Assembly: GCF_000621965.1 (NCBI RefSeq)
Contig: NZ_JHWX01000015.1
Coordinates: 1-64,000, forward strand
Source: Methanobrevibacter wolinii SH
Lineage (GTDB): Archaea; Methanobacteriota; Methanobacteria; Methanobacteriales; Methanobacteriaceae
Length of the DNA stretch: 64,000 nt
Direction of reading: 5' to 3'
Under the pieces are notes generated by a model that saw only the letters and a list, made by a program, of their open reading frames with translations, made no database searches and was not told where the DNA came from. Below, piece after piece: positions 29,664 to 40,027 of the stretch (position 1 is the stretch's first letter; each line of letters starts with the position of its first letter). A program made the translations under genes and the position numbers.

Positions 29664-31427
29664 ATGGCAACAAAAGTAAAATCTCCAGATAATTTACCTC
29701 TTAAACCAGGTGTTTACATTATGAAAGATGTAAACGATAATGTAATATATGTAGGTAAATCTAAATCTTTAAGAAAAAGAGTAAAATCTTATTTTAAAGA
29801 TAAAAAAGATAGACCAAAAACTTATGTTTTAATGCAACACTTTAATTCCTTAGAATATATTGTAACTAATTCTGAAAAAGAAGCTTTAATCTTAGAGGCA
29901 AATTTAATTAAAAAATATATGCCAAAATATAATATTCGCCTTAAAGATGATAAAAAATATCCATATGTTAAAATAACAAATGAAGATTTTCCAAGATTAA
30001 TATTAACACGTAATATATCTAAAAATGGAACATATTATGGACCTTTTACAGATGTTAAATCTGTACGTTCTACTGTAAAATTCTTAAAACAATTATTTAA
30101 AATTAGAACTTGTAAACATATGGATGGACCTTGCTTAAATTACCAAATTGATTTATGTTATGCACCCTGTGATGGTAGAATAAGTAAAGAAGAATATCAT
30201 GAAATTATTGAAAAAATTGATTTATTTTTTCAAGGAAGATATAATGATATATTAAAGAATCTTAAAAATGAGATGAAAGAAGCAAGCCAAAATATGGAAT
30301 TTGAAAAAGCAGCCGTACTAAGAGATCAAATCAAATCAATTGAAGAGGTTATGGTTAAACAATTTGTTGATGAATTAGATGATGATCTTGATCAAGATGT
30401 AATTGCTTCATCAGAAAATAAAGACACAACAATAATTGTTGTTTTATCAATTAGAAAAGGAAAAATTATATCTAAAGATGATTATTTAATGGATAATACT
30501 AAAAATCAAGATATTTCTGAAGTATTATATAGTTTTATACAACAATACTATGGTATTAATCGCCATATACCTAAAGAGTTAATAATTGAAGATAATATTA
30601 AAGACAAAGAATTAATTATTGAATGGTTAAGTGATTTAAGAGGAAATAAGGTTAAAATTACAAATCCTCAAAAAGGTAGAAAATTACGTCTTATTCGTAT
30701 GGCTAGAGGAAATGCTGAAATTATTAAAAAACAAAAAGAAAAAGTTAATAATTCACTTATAGAACTTCAAAATTACCTTAAACTTAAAAATGTTCCACAT
30801 GTTATTGAAGGATATGATGTAAGTAATATTTCTGGTACATTACAAGTAGGTTCTAAAGTTAGTTTCTTTGATGGAAAACCAAATAAAAAACAATATAGAA
30901 GGTTTAAATTAGAAACTCCTGGACCTAATGATTATGGTATGATGAGAGAATTACTTACAAGAAGATTTGAGTCATTAGTTGGTGAAGAAGATTATAAAAA
31001 ACCTGATTTAGTACTTATTGATGGTGGTAAAGGACAATTACATATTGCAGTTGAAGTATTAAATGAATTAGGTTTAGATGATATACCAGTAATTGGCCTT
31101 GCTAAAGAATTCGAAGAAGTCTTTGTTCCACAATCTAATAAACCTATTATTATCCCACATAATAAAGAATCATTACATATTCTTCAAAGAGTAAGAGACG
31201 AAGCACATAGATTTGGTGTTACTTATCATAGAAAATTACGTTCAAGAAAACTTACTGAATCTGAACTTGATCATATACAAGGAATTGGTAAAAAACGTAA
31301 ATTATCTCTTCTGCGTGATTTTGGAGATATTGAGGGTATATCTAAAGCAAGTGTTGATGAACTTAGTGATATTGAAGGAATGAATAAAAAAGCTGCTGAA
31401 AATGTTTATAATTATTTTCACAACTAA
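29664..31427 (+). CDS. uvrC: excinuclease ABC subunit C
   Basis: UvrC makes the dual incisions of nucleotide excision repair. The 587 residues show the N-terminal GIY-YIG nuclease (PGVYIMKD...VIYVGKSKSLRKRVKSYF), a cysteine-containing region (CKHMDGPCLNYQIDLCYAPC), the UVR helix pair that contacts UvrB (NMEFEKAAVLRDQI), the RNase H-like second nuclease (GYDVSNISG...LVLIDGGKGQL...RDEAHRFGVTYHR) and tandem helix-hairpin-helix DNA-binding motifs at the end (IQGIGKKRKLSLLRDFG, IEGMNKKAAENVY). AAGGA lies 11 bases before ATG. With uvrB and uvrA upstream, the complete system is present in this window. Confidence 0.97.
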   Translation: MATKVKSPDNLPLKPGVYIMKDVNDNVIYVGKSKSLRKRVKSYFKDKKDRPKTYVLMQHFNSLEYIVTNSEKEALILEANLIKKYMPKYNIRLKDDKKYPYVKITNEDFPRLILTRNISKNGTYYGPFTDVKSVRSTVKFLKQLFKIRTCKHMDGPCLNYQIDLCYAPCDGRISKEEYHEIIEKIDLFFQGRYNDILKNLKNEMKEASQNMEFEKAAVLRDQIKSIEEVMVKQFVDELDDDLDQDVIASSENKDTTIIVVLSIRKGKIISKDDYLMDNTKNQDISEVLYSFIQQYYGINRHIPKELIIEDNIKDKELIIEWLSDLRGNKVKITNPQKGRKLRLIRMARGNAEIIKKQKEKVNNSLIELQNYLKLKNVPHVIEGYDVSNISGTLQVGSKVSFFDGKPNKKQYRRFKLETPGPNDYGMMRELLTRRFESLVGEEDYKKPDLVLIDGGKGQLHIAVEVLNELGLDDIPVIGLAKEFEEVFVPQSNKPIIIPHNKESLHILQRVRDEAHRFGVTYHRKLRSRKLTESELDHIQGIGKKRKLSLLRDFGDIEGISKASVDELSDIEGMNKKAAENVYNYFHN

Positions 31428-31813
31428 CTTAATAATTTAATAATACTAAAAATTACCAAAAAAATTATAATTAATTTAACAACTAAACGAATAAATTAAC
31501 TATACTAAAAATTATTAAAAACACTTAATAACAACTTCACAACTAAGCTAATAATTTAATAATACTAAAAACTACTAAAAATATTACTAATTATTTCTAC
31601 AAGAAATAAAAATTTTATTTAATAGTATATAATAAAATTAAGAAGTATTGATATTTACAATGAATAATACTTTAAATCCAAAATAAATTTTATTAACTAT
31701 CTTTAAATGTAAAAATCATTTCTATCTTATTTTTTTAATAAAAAATTATTATTTACAACTTTAAATAGAAAATATTATCTCATTAAAACTATTTAATTAA
31801 ATTGATAACTTTT
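31428..31813. other. gap between uvrC and IS copy 2
   Basis: A direct repeat of about 40 bp (CAACTAA..TAATAATTTAATAATACTAAAAA) occurs at 31419-31458, overlapping the uvrC stop, and again at about 31539-31577. Otherwise AT-rich with no gene. Confidence 0.5.
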
Positions 31814-33072
31814 TAGGGGCCTGAATTTTTGACTTATTTTTAAGCCCTCATTTTTCTTATTTTCATAGTTTTAATTATTGTATATTCTTGTTTTGTAATA
31901 ATACAATTGAAAAATTAGTAATTTAATAAAAAAAGGTCGTTTAAACCAATAAATTTAAATAATAAGTGCAACAAATATATATTTGGTAATAAAAATGTTG
32001 CATAACTTAAATCTTGATAAAAACGACCCAAATTATATTATATTAGACAAAATATTTAAAATTATTGGTTCTAGAAAATCAAAACAAATATTTTCTTCCA
32101 ATGATTTTAAAAACCATAAAAAATTAGATACAATAATCAAAACAGAATTTATAAGCATATTTTTCGATTTACCATTTGATTTTGTTGTAAAAAATCTTAA
32201 AAACAAAGAAGAATTAAGAAAATATTTTAAAATCAATCAAGTTTTAGAAGCTCAAGAAATATATGACTACTTCCAAAAAAATTCAGTAGAAAATTATACA
32301 GATTCAGTAAACAGTGCATTAAAAGCTTTTAGTAACTATAAAAGAAGAGGAAAAAGGACTTTTATTGTTGATGCAACACCAATAGACTTAGATTTCAATT
32401 TTAACCGTAAAAAACAATCCAAAGAAAAACTCGCAAAAATGGATCTTAAATAGAGCTATTCTTCTTCCAAAGGATTTTATATTGGATTTAAAGCAACATT
32501 TGTACTTGATTACGATTCTATGACTCCTGTTGCAATTTTATTCCATTCTGGTGCACCCAACGATGCAAAACTTTTTGAAGAAATAATGAAAGAATTGCAC
32601 AGAAGACGAATAATAAGAAAACAAGACACATTAATCTTTGATAAAGGATATTACAGTCTCACAAATTACCAAATTGGAATCAGCAAATACCAAATCGTTC
32701 CTCTCATTTTCCCTAAAAAATTTCTAAACATAAAACACCTAGATGATATTTTAAGCTACTCATTAAACATATTTAAAAATAAAAAAAGATTTAAACAAAA
32801 ATAAAAGATTATTTAAACGATTAAAAAAAGAATTAATCAGTAAACTCATGAATTGGAAACATTACAAACCAATAAGAGGTAAAATCGAAGATTATTTCAA
32901 AGTACTTAAAAATTCATTAGAAATGAGAAAAATACACAAATTTACACCAAAATTAGTGAAAAAAACCTTATATTTATATGTATTATTAGGAACACTACTT
33001 GTACAGAACTCAGATACATCAAAAACAGACCTACAAAAGCTCTCACAAATGTAAAAAAAATTCAGGCCCCTA
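31814..33072 (+). mobile_element. complete insertion sequence (copy 2), IS4-like, 1259 bp
   Basis: Terminal inverted repeats start TAGGGGCCTGAATTTTT at 31814 and end in the complementary TTCAGGCCCCTA at 33072. AACTTTT occurs directly outside both ends (31807-31813 and 33073-33079), a 7-bp target duplication that shows insertion into unoccupied DNA. The transposase inside is broken twice. Confidence 0.92.
31983..33054 (+). pseudogene. IS4-like DDE transposase, disrupted by stop and frameshift
   Basis: Reading from ATG 31983, the first 156 codons end at an in-frame TAG (32451-32453). The same frame resumes at once (SYSSSKGFYIGFKATF) and runs to 32804, where one extra base relative to copy 1 between about 32770 and 32795 shifts the rest (32805-33054) into another frame. 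DDE landmarks are visible in the pieces: FIVDATPID, HSGAPNDAKLFEE, LIFDKGYYS and the R-GKI-E-DYFKVL-K block. Two independent lesions mean this copy cannot make its own full transposase. Confidence 0.9.
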
Positions 33073-33079
33073 AACTTTT

Positions 33080-33463
33080 AATTCTTTTTTTAATAACTTT
33101 TAATTAAATTTTATAAGAAATCTAGATTTTTTAATAATTTTTATTTTATAGAAAATTTAACTGTTTTTAAAAATATAAACCTTTAAAATTCATTTATCCC
33201 CTTTTAAAATTTCTATTTTAAATTTAAATAAGCTTAATAATACTTAATTTAATTTATAAATACATTTTTTATATATAAAAACTAATTTTATATTTATATA
33301 TATATATATATATTTATATAATACAAAATGAATAATAATATATAATTAACAGTTTACTGTTAATTAGTTGAAGATAGGAAATTAGATTACTATATTAAAT
33401 AGATTATTTGATTTCCCTTTAATTTTTTAATATAAATAATCAAACAAAAAGGAGGTGAAAATA
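33080..33463. other. promoter and leader region of adhesin 1
   Basis: It includes a TA dinucleotide run (about 33295-33312) in a TATA-rich stretch, a possible promoter, and a ~100-base leader. GGAGGTGA at 33451-33458 is a near-perfect ribosome site that fixes the GTG start at 33464. Confidence 0.5.
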
Positions 33464-35829
33464 GTGAAAAAAGTGAGAATGAGTTTATTAATCTTCATTG
33501 TTTTATTTATAAGTATTGGTACAATATATGCAACTGATAATTCAACAAATGTAGATTCTGAAGTTTTAAATAGTCACAATACAACAAATATTGAATTAGC
33601 AACCAATAATGTTAATGCTCCAGATAATACTCTTGGAGATACTGGAAATCCAAAATCATTTAAGGATTTACAGAATCTTATTGATACAAATACAAATGGT
33701 ATAATTAATATTAATGATGATTATAAATTCGATTCTTCAATTGATGATAAAAATGGAATTAAAATTACCAAAAATCTCACTATTAATGGTAACAACCACT
33801 TTATAGATGGAAATAATGAAGCTACCTTATTTAATATTACAAATTCAACTGTTACAATAAATGATTTAACTCTTGAAAATGGAAAATCCACTGATTTTGT
33901 AATTAGTGGAGGTATTACATCAACAGGAGATGAATTAATTATAAATAATTGTAATTTTACTAGTAATGTTGCATATACAACTGGTGGAGCAATATTTACA
34001 AAATCTAAATTAACAATTATTAATAATTCAAACTTTAATTATAATGATATAGATACTAATAATTATCCACATGATGGTGGAGCAATATATGCAGATGGTT
34101 TACTTATTGTAAATAACACTAATTTTGAAGTTAATGGTGCAAATATGGATTGTATTGGAGTAATTAATGTAAAACGTGATTTAACTTTAGATAATTGTAC
34201 TTTTGATACAAATCTTGTAGGTGCTGTTCTTGGAGAAAATATTAGTGCAAAAAATTGTGTATTTATAAATAATTTAAATGAAAAATCTGGAACTCTTGTT
34301 GGTACTAATATAAAAGTAAATAATTGTGATTTCATAAATAATGAGGCTAATCGTGGAGCAGGTATTTATGGAGATTATGTTACAGTAAATAATTCTAGAT
34401 TCATTAATAATACAGGTCATTCTACAACAAATAATTTAGGATCTGGAATTTTTTCAGATAACGAATTAAATGTATCTAACTCCCTATTTTATGGAAATAC
34501 TGTAAATTATCGTGGTGGTGCAATACTAGCTAATGGTCTTGCAAATATTGATAATTGTACTTTCATAGAAAACAGTGCTCAAAAGCTGGTGGTGCAATAA
34601 GTGGTAATAATGTGAATATTAATAATAGTAAATTTATTAACAACACATCATGGAAATATGGTGGTGCAGTTTTCGTTGTAAATGCTAGTATTAATAATTC
34701 TAATTTTACTGATAACTATGGACAAGATTATGTCTCAATAGCTACATTAAGTAATTATACTATTAAAAATTCAAATAATAATGATAATATCTTATCATTA
34801 AATTTAACTGAAATTACTTATGCAAAATATAGTGACTTAATAAAATTCAGTAATGGTTATTATGGATATTGTATTGAACCATATGCTAATACAGGTGGTA
34901 GTGGTTTTGCGATAGATGATTTAAGTTTTCTTACAAACATAAATTCTGGTGATGATGTTTCTGAATATCTTAAAATATTTATCTGGTATTATTATAATAA
35001 TACTAATGCTACACCAGGATTAGATGGATATTTACCTCAACAATATTTATCCGAATTCACACAAAGAAACTTTTACTCAAGCAAATATCCACCTATAATA
35101 AAGGTAATTGAACTATATGATAGTGGATTTAGAGTACCTACACATAATGCTGTTAAAAAACTAGATAATGGTTCATATATGGTATTTAACTTTAAAACTT
35201 TCTTAACTTCCAATTCTTATCAAAATTGTATAATGTTTAATGTAAGTTATTTAGATAAATTAGATACTCATATGAAAGTTGAAAAAATCACAATTACTCC
35301 AGTAGTTAAAATAGGAAATAAAACTATTTTCACTATTTCTGTAAAAAATGATTGTAATTATACCTTACATAAAGTTTTTGTTAGTGAAGATAAATGGGAC
35401 GACGGTTTAATCTATGATTCATGGGATATTAATAATAATTGGAACTATTCCTTTATTAATAATAAACCTACATGGACATATAATTATGATTTAGCTCCTG
35501 GTGAATCTGCAAACTTTACAGTATACTTTAATACTACTAAAGTAGGAAACTTTACAAATTATGTAACTGCAAATTCTGAAGAAACACCAAATATTACAGC
35601 TAATAATTCAACTAAAGTTGTTAATAATACCACTCCTCAAAATAACACAAACAAAACTGAAAACCCAAAAAATCACACAAATAAAACATTTAATCCTATT
35701 AATAAAACATCTAATCATAACAATAGTACAATTAAAGTCTTAGATAACACTCCTAAAACAGGTAATCCATTAATAATTTTATTAATTAGTATTTTATGTT
35801 TAGGAATTATTCCATTTAAAAAACATTAA
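33464..35829 (+). pseudogene. adhesin-like surface protein with single-base frameshift
   Basis: A secreted right-handed beta-helix protein of the methanogen adhesin-like family. Start GTG 33464 follows GGAGGTGA at ideal spacing. A signal peptide (MKKVRMSLLIFIVLFISIGTIYA), pectate-lyase-like repeats (GGAIYADGLLIVNNTNF type) and then a thioester-like or Big-type region ending in Asn/Thr-rich spacer follow. The frame is lost at about 34583: ...FIENSAQK ends early at 34600, while the next frame continues AGGAISGNNVNINNSKF to 35829. One A missing from an A-run (CAAAA before GCTGG) explains this. The end, TPKTGNP plus hydrophobic stretch and KKH, resembles an LPXTG sorting signal. A sequencing error or phase-variable run is possible. 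Confidence 0.85.
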
Positions 35830-35837
35830 ATTTTTTT

Positions 35838-35877
35838 AATAATTATGTATTAATAATACATAATTATTCTTCTTTTT
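35838..35877 (+). terminator. adhesin 1 terminator
   Basis: AATAATTATGTATT (35838-35851) and AATACATAATTATT (35855-35868) form a perfect 14-bp stem with a 3-base loop, followed by CTTCTTTTTTT. Confidence 0.8.
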
Positions 35878-36118
35878 TTAAATAATATTAGTAAATTTTA
35901 ATTTAGTACTTCTATTAATCCTTAATAAAGTATTAATGAAATTTAATTTATTACTGCTATTAATTTCTTAATTAAACATAAATGAAATCTAATTTATTAT
36001 TAATACTAATTTCTTATAAAATATTAATGAAACTTAATTTAGTAATTATATTAAAATTAATAATTTATAATGATTAATAATAAAAAATTATATATGCTCT
36101 ATAATTAAAAATATTATT

Positions 36119-36856
36119 ATGATACCTAAAAATCATCCAAGATATGAGTCTTTATTATTAAGACAGAAAGTAAAAGATGCATTCTTAGACGGCTATTTAG
36201 CTGATTCTGGAATGATTGCACATGGTAGAGGAGAAACATTTGATTATTTAATTGGGGAAAAAACAGTACCTGCAGCAGAAAATGCTATTAAAGCTGCAGT
36301 AGCAAGTATCCTTCTTGCAGATCATCCAGTCTTATCTGTAAATGGTAATACAACAGCTTTAGCTATTGATGAAGTAATTGAACTTGCAAATATTACAGAT
36401 AGTAATATTGAAATTAACTTGTTTTACAGAACAGAAGAACGTGTAGATAAAATCACAAAATTATTTAAAGAACATGGATATGAAGATATTTTAGGTACAA
36501 ATTATGATGATTTATACTACTTTGATAAAATAAAAAATCCAAGAGCAACTGCTAGTAAAAAAGGAATATATATTGCTGATGTAATTCTTGTTCCTCTTGA
36601 AGATGGAGATAGAGCAGAATTATTAAAAGAAGCAGGCAAAAAAATAATTTGTATTGATTTAAATCCATTATCAAGAACGTCTAAAATGTCTGATATTTCT
36701 ATTGTTGATAATGTTGTACGTGCAATTCCTTTAATGAGTAAGATTGCTAAAGAATATAAAAATAAAGATAAAGAATTCCTTCAAAAAATCATTGATGAGT
36801 ACGACAATGAGAAAAATTTAGAAGATTCTTTAAATTCAATGAAAATCAAAGCATAA
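36119..36856 (+). CDS. 4-phosphopantoate--beta-alanine ligase
   Basis: The archaeal phosphopantothenate synthetase (COG1701) joins 4-phosphopantoate and beta-alanine using ATP, an archaeal-specific step of coenzyme A synthesis. The 245 residues match the family from PKNHPRYESLLLRQKV at the start through GMIAHGRGETFDYLIGE, ADHPVLSVNGNTTAL (nucleotide site) and CIDLNPLSRTSKMSDISIVDNVVRA. The ATG has no visible ribosome site, so it may be translated from a short or absent leader. The ketopantoate reductase homologue at 49.1 kb would supply an earlier intermediate of the same pathway. Confidence 0.93.
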   Translation: MIPKNHPRYESLLLRQKVKDAFLDGYLADSGMIAHGRGETFDYLIGEKTVPAAENAIKAAVASILLADHPVLSVNGNTTALAIDEVIELANITDSNIEINLFYRTEERVDKITKLFKEHGYEDILGTNYDDLYYFDKIKNPRATASKKGIYIADVILVPLEDGDRAELLKEAGKKIICIDLNPLSRTSKMSDISIVDNVVRAIPLMSKIAKEYKNKDKEFLQKIIDEYDNEKNLEDSLNSMKIKA

Positions 36857-37079
36857 AAAAGTATTAATAATATTAATAAATCTTAATTATTTTTAAGAAA
36901 TTATTAAAAGATTTATTTAAAAACTAAGCTTTCAAATTATTTTTAATTATTTAACTTAAAAATAAATATTTTTTAAATTAATAAAATAACTTAATTTTTA
37001 TAAAAATTATCTTAATTTTTTAAATAAAATTTCTTAAATTTGATTTTTAATTCTAAAAAATTGTTTAAATGGTGTTATA

Positions 37080-37628
37080 ATGGCGAATGTTATTGGAGTA
37101 TCTGGTCTTCCAGGATCTGGAAAAACATTAATATCTACAAAAGCAAAAGAAAGAGGAGCTATTGTAGTTAAAATGGGGGATATGGTTAGAGAAGAAGCTA
37201 AAAAAAGAAATGAAGATACAAGGATTACAGCAATAGCTCTTAGAAAAGAACATGGAAAATATGCTGTTGCTAATTTAACTATTAATAAGGTTAGATCTTT
37301 AATTGAAGCAGAAGATAGTCTTAATAATAAACTTATTGTAATTGAAGGAATTAGAAGTCCATATGAAGTTAATTTATTTAAGGAAAATTTTAATGATTTT
37401 AAGATAATTGCAATATTTGCTCCGCCTTCACTTAGATTTGAAAGATTAAAAAAAAGGAATCGTGCTGATGATTCACAAGAATTTGAATCTTTTAAAAAAA
37501 GAGATCAAGATGAATTAGGTTTTGGGATTGGAGATGTTATTGCAGAATCTGATAAAATGATTATTAATGAAGGTAGTCTAGAATCTTATGAATCACAAAT
37601 TGATGAACTTTTAGATAAATATTTCTAA
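37080..37628 (+). CDS. UPF0200 P-loop kinase-like protein
   Basis: A 182-residue archaeal P-loop NTPase of the UPF0200 family, related in fold to dephospho-CoA and nucleoside monophosphate kinases. Walker A GLPGSGKT lies at about 9-16. GDMVREEAKKR is the substrate-site helix. IVIEGIRSPYEVNLFKENF and FAPPSLRFERLKKRNRADD form the conserved acid and lid regions. The true substrate is unproven; archaeal dephospho-CoA kinase activity has been assigned to a different family. GGTGTT precedes the ATG. Proximity to the pantothenate ligase may be coincidental. Confidence 0.88.
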   Translation: MANVIGVSGLPGSGKTLISTKAKERGAIVVKMGDMVREEAKKRNEDTRITAIALRKEHGKYAVANLTINKVRSLIEAEDSLNNKLIVIEGIRSPYEVNLFKENFNDFKIIAIFAPPSLRFERLKKRNRADDSQEFESFKKRDQDELGFGIGDVIAESDKMIINEGSLESYESQIDELLDKYF

Positions 37629-38127
37629 TTTGATATAATAACGTAATTTTAATATTTAAACATAATAATATTTTTAAATTAAAATTAGCTCTTTATTAAA
37701 AAAATAATCTTTTATTTAAAATAAACTTTATGAGTTAAAATAGATATATTTAAATATTATATTATATTATATATTAAAATAGGTCTTATATTAAAGATTA
37801 TAAGTAATTACCACCTAACCACCACCCAATTACTTATATTTCTTAAATATTGGACCTAATTTTTTATTCAATTATTAAATTTCTTATTTTAAACTTTTTA
37901 TAAATAATTTGAATAAGTATAAAACTTGTTTATAAAAATTGAACTATTTTTATTATCTTAAACAATCTTTTTTTAAATAGCTAAAATATACACCGTAAAT
38001 ACTCTTATTAGCTATATTAATACTTATTTTAAATTCTTAATTGGAATTATTAAATAAAAAAATAGCTAGGAAATATTTTAAAATAAGCATAAAATAATTA
38101 AAAATATAGAAAATAAATTAATTTAAT
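37629..38127. other. gap between convergent UPF0200 and dph6
   Basis: Apart from the candidate small RNA at 37780-37866, this is AT-rich DNA between two 3' ends. GC-containing bits near 37985-38000 (ACACCGTAAATACTC) have no clear structure. Confidence 0.5.
37780..37866 (+). ncRNA. candidate small RNA with CCACC-rich loop and own terminator
   Basis: TAAGTAATT-type arms form a perfect 11-bp stem (37799-37809 with 37828-37838). It displays an 18-base loop, ACCACCTAACCACCACCC, strikingly C-rich for this genome. An outer helix TAGGTC (37780-37785) with GACCTA (37853-37858) closes it, and six T follow (37860-37865). TATA-rich sequence lies immediately upstream. The loop could pair with GGTGG or AGGTG ribosome sites. 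The strand is inferred from the T-run. Confidence 0.5.
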
Positions 38128-38811
38128 TTAATCCTTATCTACTAATTTTGCATCTTTAATAATATATGTACCATTGTCTACATGCCAATCTATATCTGCA
38201 TCTAAAATTTCAATTTTTTTATTAAAAATTGGACCATCAAGTACAAATGTTTCAGCTTCTCCACCTTCAAATGCAAGGTTTATTGGTACTTTTTCATTTA
38301 TTTTTTTTAAATCAGAAATAAGATCTTTACTAATATGTCTTCCAAGATAATCTTTAGTAAGACCATATGCAAATACACCACATATTATAACATCAAATCC
38401 ACAATCTATAATATGGTTCATATATTCTTCTTCATTTACATGCCAATATGGTGATATAATTTTAAGTCCTACTTCATTACCTAATTTTTCAATTCTAGAT
38501 TTCTGATAGGTAGAGTATAATGCACCTGTATAAATAGCTTCAATTCCTCTATTTTTAAGTTTTTCAAATTGAATTTTTAAATCTTTAAGTTCTTCTTCTT
38601 TGACTCCTTCAGTTTCAGCTGTTATTAATGGTATATCTACAGCTTCAGCAATTAAACTTGTTAAGTCAATATTAGGTACATGAAACATATATGATGATGA
38701 GTTTTTACTTTTCATTGAAAGAAGATATTCTACATTATCACCATTTTTTATTGCACTATATAATGCCATTGTACTGTCTTTACCACCTGAAAAAAGTATT
38801 GCAGATTTCAT
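38128..38811 (-). CDS. dph6: diphthine--ammonia ligase
   Basis: Dph6 makes the final amidation of diphthamide on elongation factor 2, using ATP and ammonium. The 227 residues begin MKSAILFSGGKDSTMAL, the PP-loop ATP-pyrophosphatase motif. The family-specific EAIYTGALYSTYQKSRIEKLGNEVGL, PYWHVNEEEYM and NLAFEGGEAETFVLDGPIF follow. The length is normal for the archaeal single-domain type (COG2102). It is convergent with UPF0200 and lies about 180 bp downstream of the next minus-strand gene, so the two could be co-transcribed. Confidence 0.93.
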   Translation of the reverse strand: MKSAILFSGGKDSTMALYSAIKNGDNVEYLLSMKSKNSSSYMFHVPNIDLTSLIAEAVDIPLITAETEGVKEEELKDLKIQFEKLKNRGIEAIYTGALYSTYQKSRIEKLGNEVGLKIISPYWHVNEEEYMNHIIDCGFDVIICGVFAYGLTKDYLGRHISKDLISDLKKINEKVPINLAFEGGEAETFVLDGPIFNKKIEILDADIDWHVDNGTYIIKDAKLVDKD

Positions 38812-38992
38812 ATTTTCACTTAAATTATTTTATATTATATATTCTAATTATCTTTATTAATAAATATCTTACTTACTAAAATTAAAATCATTAACCATCT
38901 TTACTAATAAATATCATATTTAAAAGTTAAAATCACCAACTATTTTTACTAATAAATATCCTTATAGAAATTAATATCTCTAATTAAATATT

Positions 38993-40027
38993 CTAAAAGT
39001 TAATATCATTATAAATTCTCATAAAGAAGTCAGCAAGAGATTTTACATCTAAACGATTATGTCTTACAATAGGTATTAATGGACCAATATTCTTTGTTGA
39101 AACATAATCTTTATAGTATCCTGGTATATATTGTCCTGGAACATCATTAAATCTTTCAAATCCACATATATATGATTCAACAGTTGGAAGTTTACAATTT
39201 TCAAGTATATCTTTATACATCTGTCGTGTATAATATAATAAATCATAGTTTATATGTTTATTATATTTTATACCAAAGTAATTTGCTCTATTTTTAATAT
39301 ATGGTATATCAAAACTTTTACCATTATAACTTACATGTATTGAATCATCATCAAGATTTGATAAGTATCCAGATATTATTGCAGCTTCTTCAAGTCCATC
39401 TCTTTGAAGATATTGTTTTACTGTGATTTTATTGTTTTTAATACTTGCTATACCAATTAATATAATTGGAACATTTGAAAGACCTAATGTTTCTATATCC
39501 ATAAATTTATAGTTTTCAATATCTGTATATGCTGCACACATCATAGGATTTGAATCTTTAAATTTACCATTATTTTCTAAATAGTTATATAATTCTTTAA
39601 ATTCACCATCATTTATTGTTTTAAGAATTTTATCTGCTTCTTTTTCATATTTATCTATTTTTCTTAGATCTTTTAAGTTATTTATACCTTTGTTTTTAAG
39701 TTTTTCTTCTTTTACAGGACCTATACCAGATACTAATTTTAGATTATTAATTAATTGATTATCTATATTATTTCTTTTTAATTTAAAATTAATATCATAT
39801 TTATTTGTAATTTCTAAACTATTTCCATAATCAGTGTTTATTTCCTTAACTCCTTTAAAGTCAGAAAAATCGTATCCTTCATATCTTTCTAATAATTCTT
39901 TTTCAAGATTCTTATAATATGTACTTGAGTTTAGATAATTTCTATTATATGTTTCTTTTGATGGTGACTGGCTACTTAATGAATTTTGAAAGAATTCCTC
40001 TAATACTCTACTTTTATAATCTGACAT
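38993..40027 (-). CDS. RNase H-like exonuclease with helix-hairpin-helix
   Basis: A 344-residue putative 3'-5' exonuclease of the YprB/RNase_H_2 family (COG3359). A helix-hairpin-helix DNA-binding motif (LVSGIGPVKEEKLKNKGINNLKDL) lies at about residues 92-120. The catalytic DEDD-type domain follows: FMDIETLGL (Asp and Glu), YNGKSFDIPYI (Asp) and HNRLDVKSLADF (Asp). The conserved IPGYYKDY block between the last motifs is typical of the family. It probably acts in DNA repair or processing. TGAT lies upstream of ATG 40027. Confidence 0.85.
   Translation of the reverse strand: MSDYKSRVLEEFFQNSLSSQSPSKETYNRNYLNSSTYYKNLEKELLERYEGYDFSDFKGVKEINTDYGNSLEITNKYDINFKLKRNNIDNQLINNLKLVSGIGPVKEEKLKNKGINNLKDLRKIDKYEKEADKILKTINDGEFKELYNYLENNGKFKDSNPMMCAAYTDIENYKFMDIETLGLSNVPIILIGIASIKNNKITVKQYLQRDGLEEAAIISGYLSNLDDDSIHVSYNGKSFDIPYIKNRANYFGIKYNKHINYDLLYYTRQMYKDILENCKLPTVESYICGFERFNDVPGQYIPGYYKDYVSTKNIGPLIPIVRHNRLDVKSLADFFMRIYNDINF

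Noticed and set aside
32451-32453. In-frame TAG in the transposase as a possible pyrrolysine codon
   Set aside because: The same gene carries a second lesion (frameshift near 32780), and no pyrrolysine genes or structure are seen; a simple nonsense mutation is the better explanation.
33295-33312. TA dinucleotide run as a phase-variable promoter
   Set aside because: Such runs are common in DNA this AT-rich, and there is no evidence of length variation.
33455-33463. Upstream GTG as adhesin 1 start, and similar upstream starts at 13641, 20350, 47112 and 55502
   Set aside because: Each lies inside or before the ribosome binding site that serves the in-frame downstream start.
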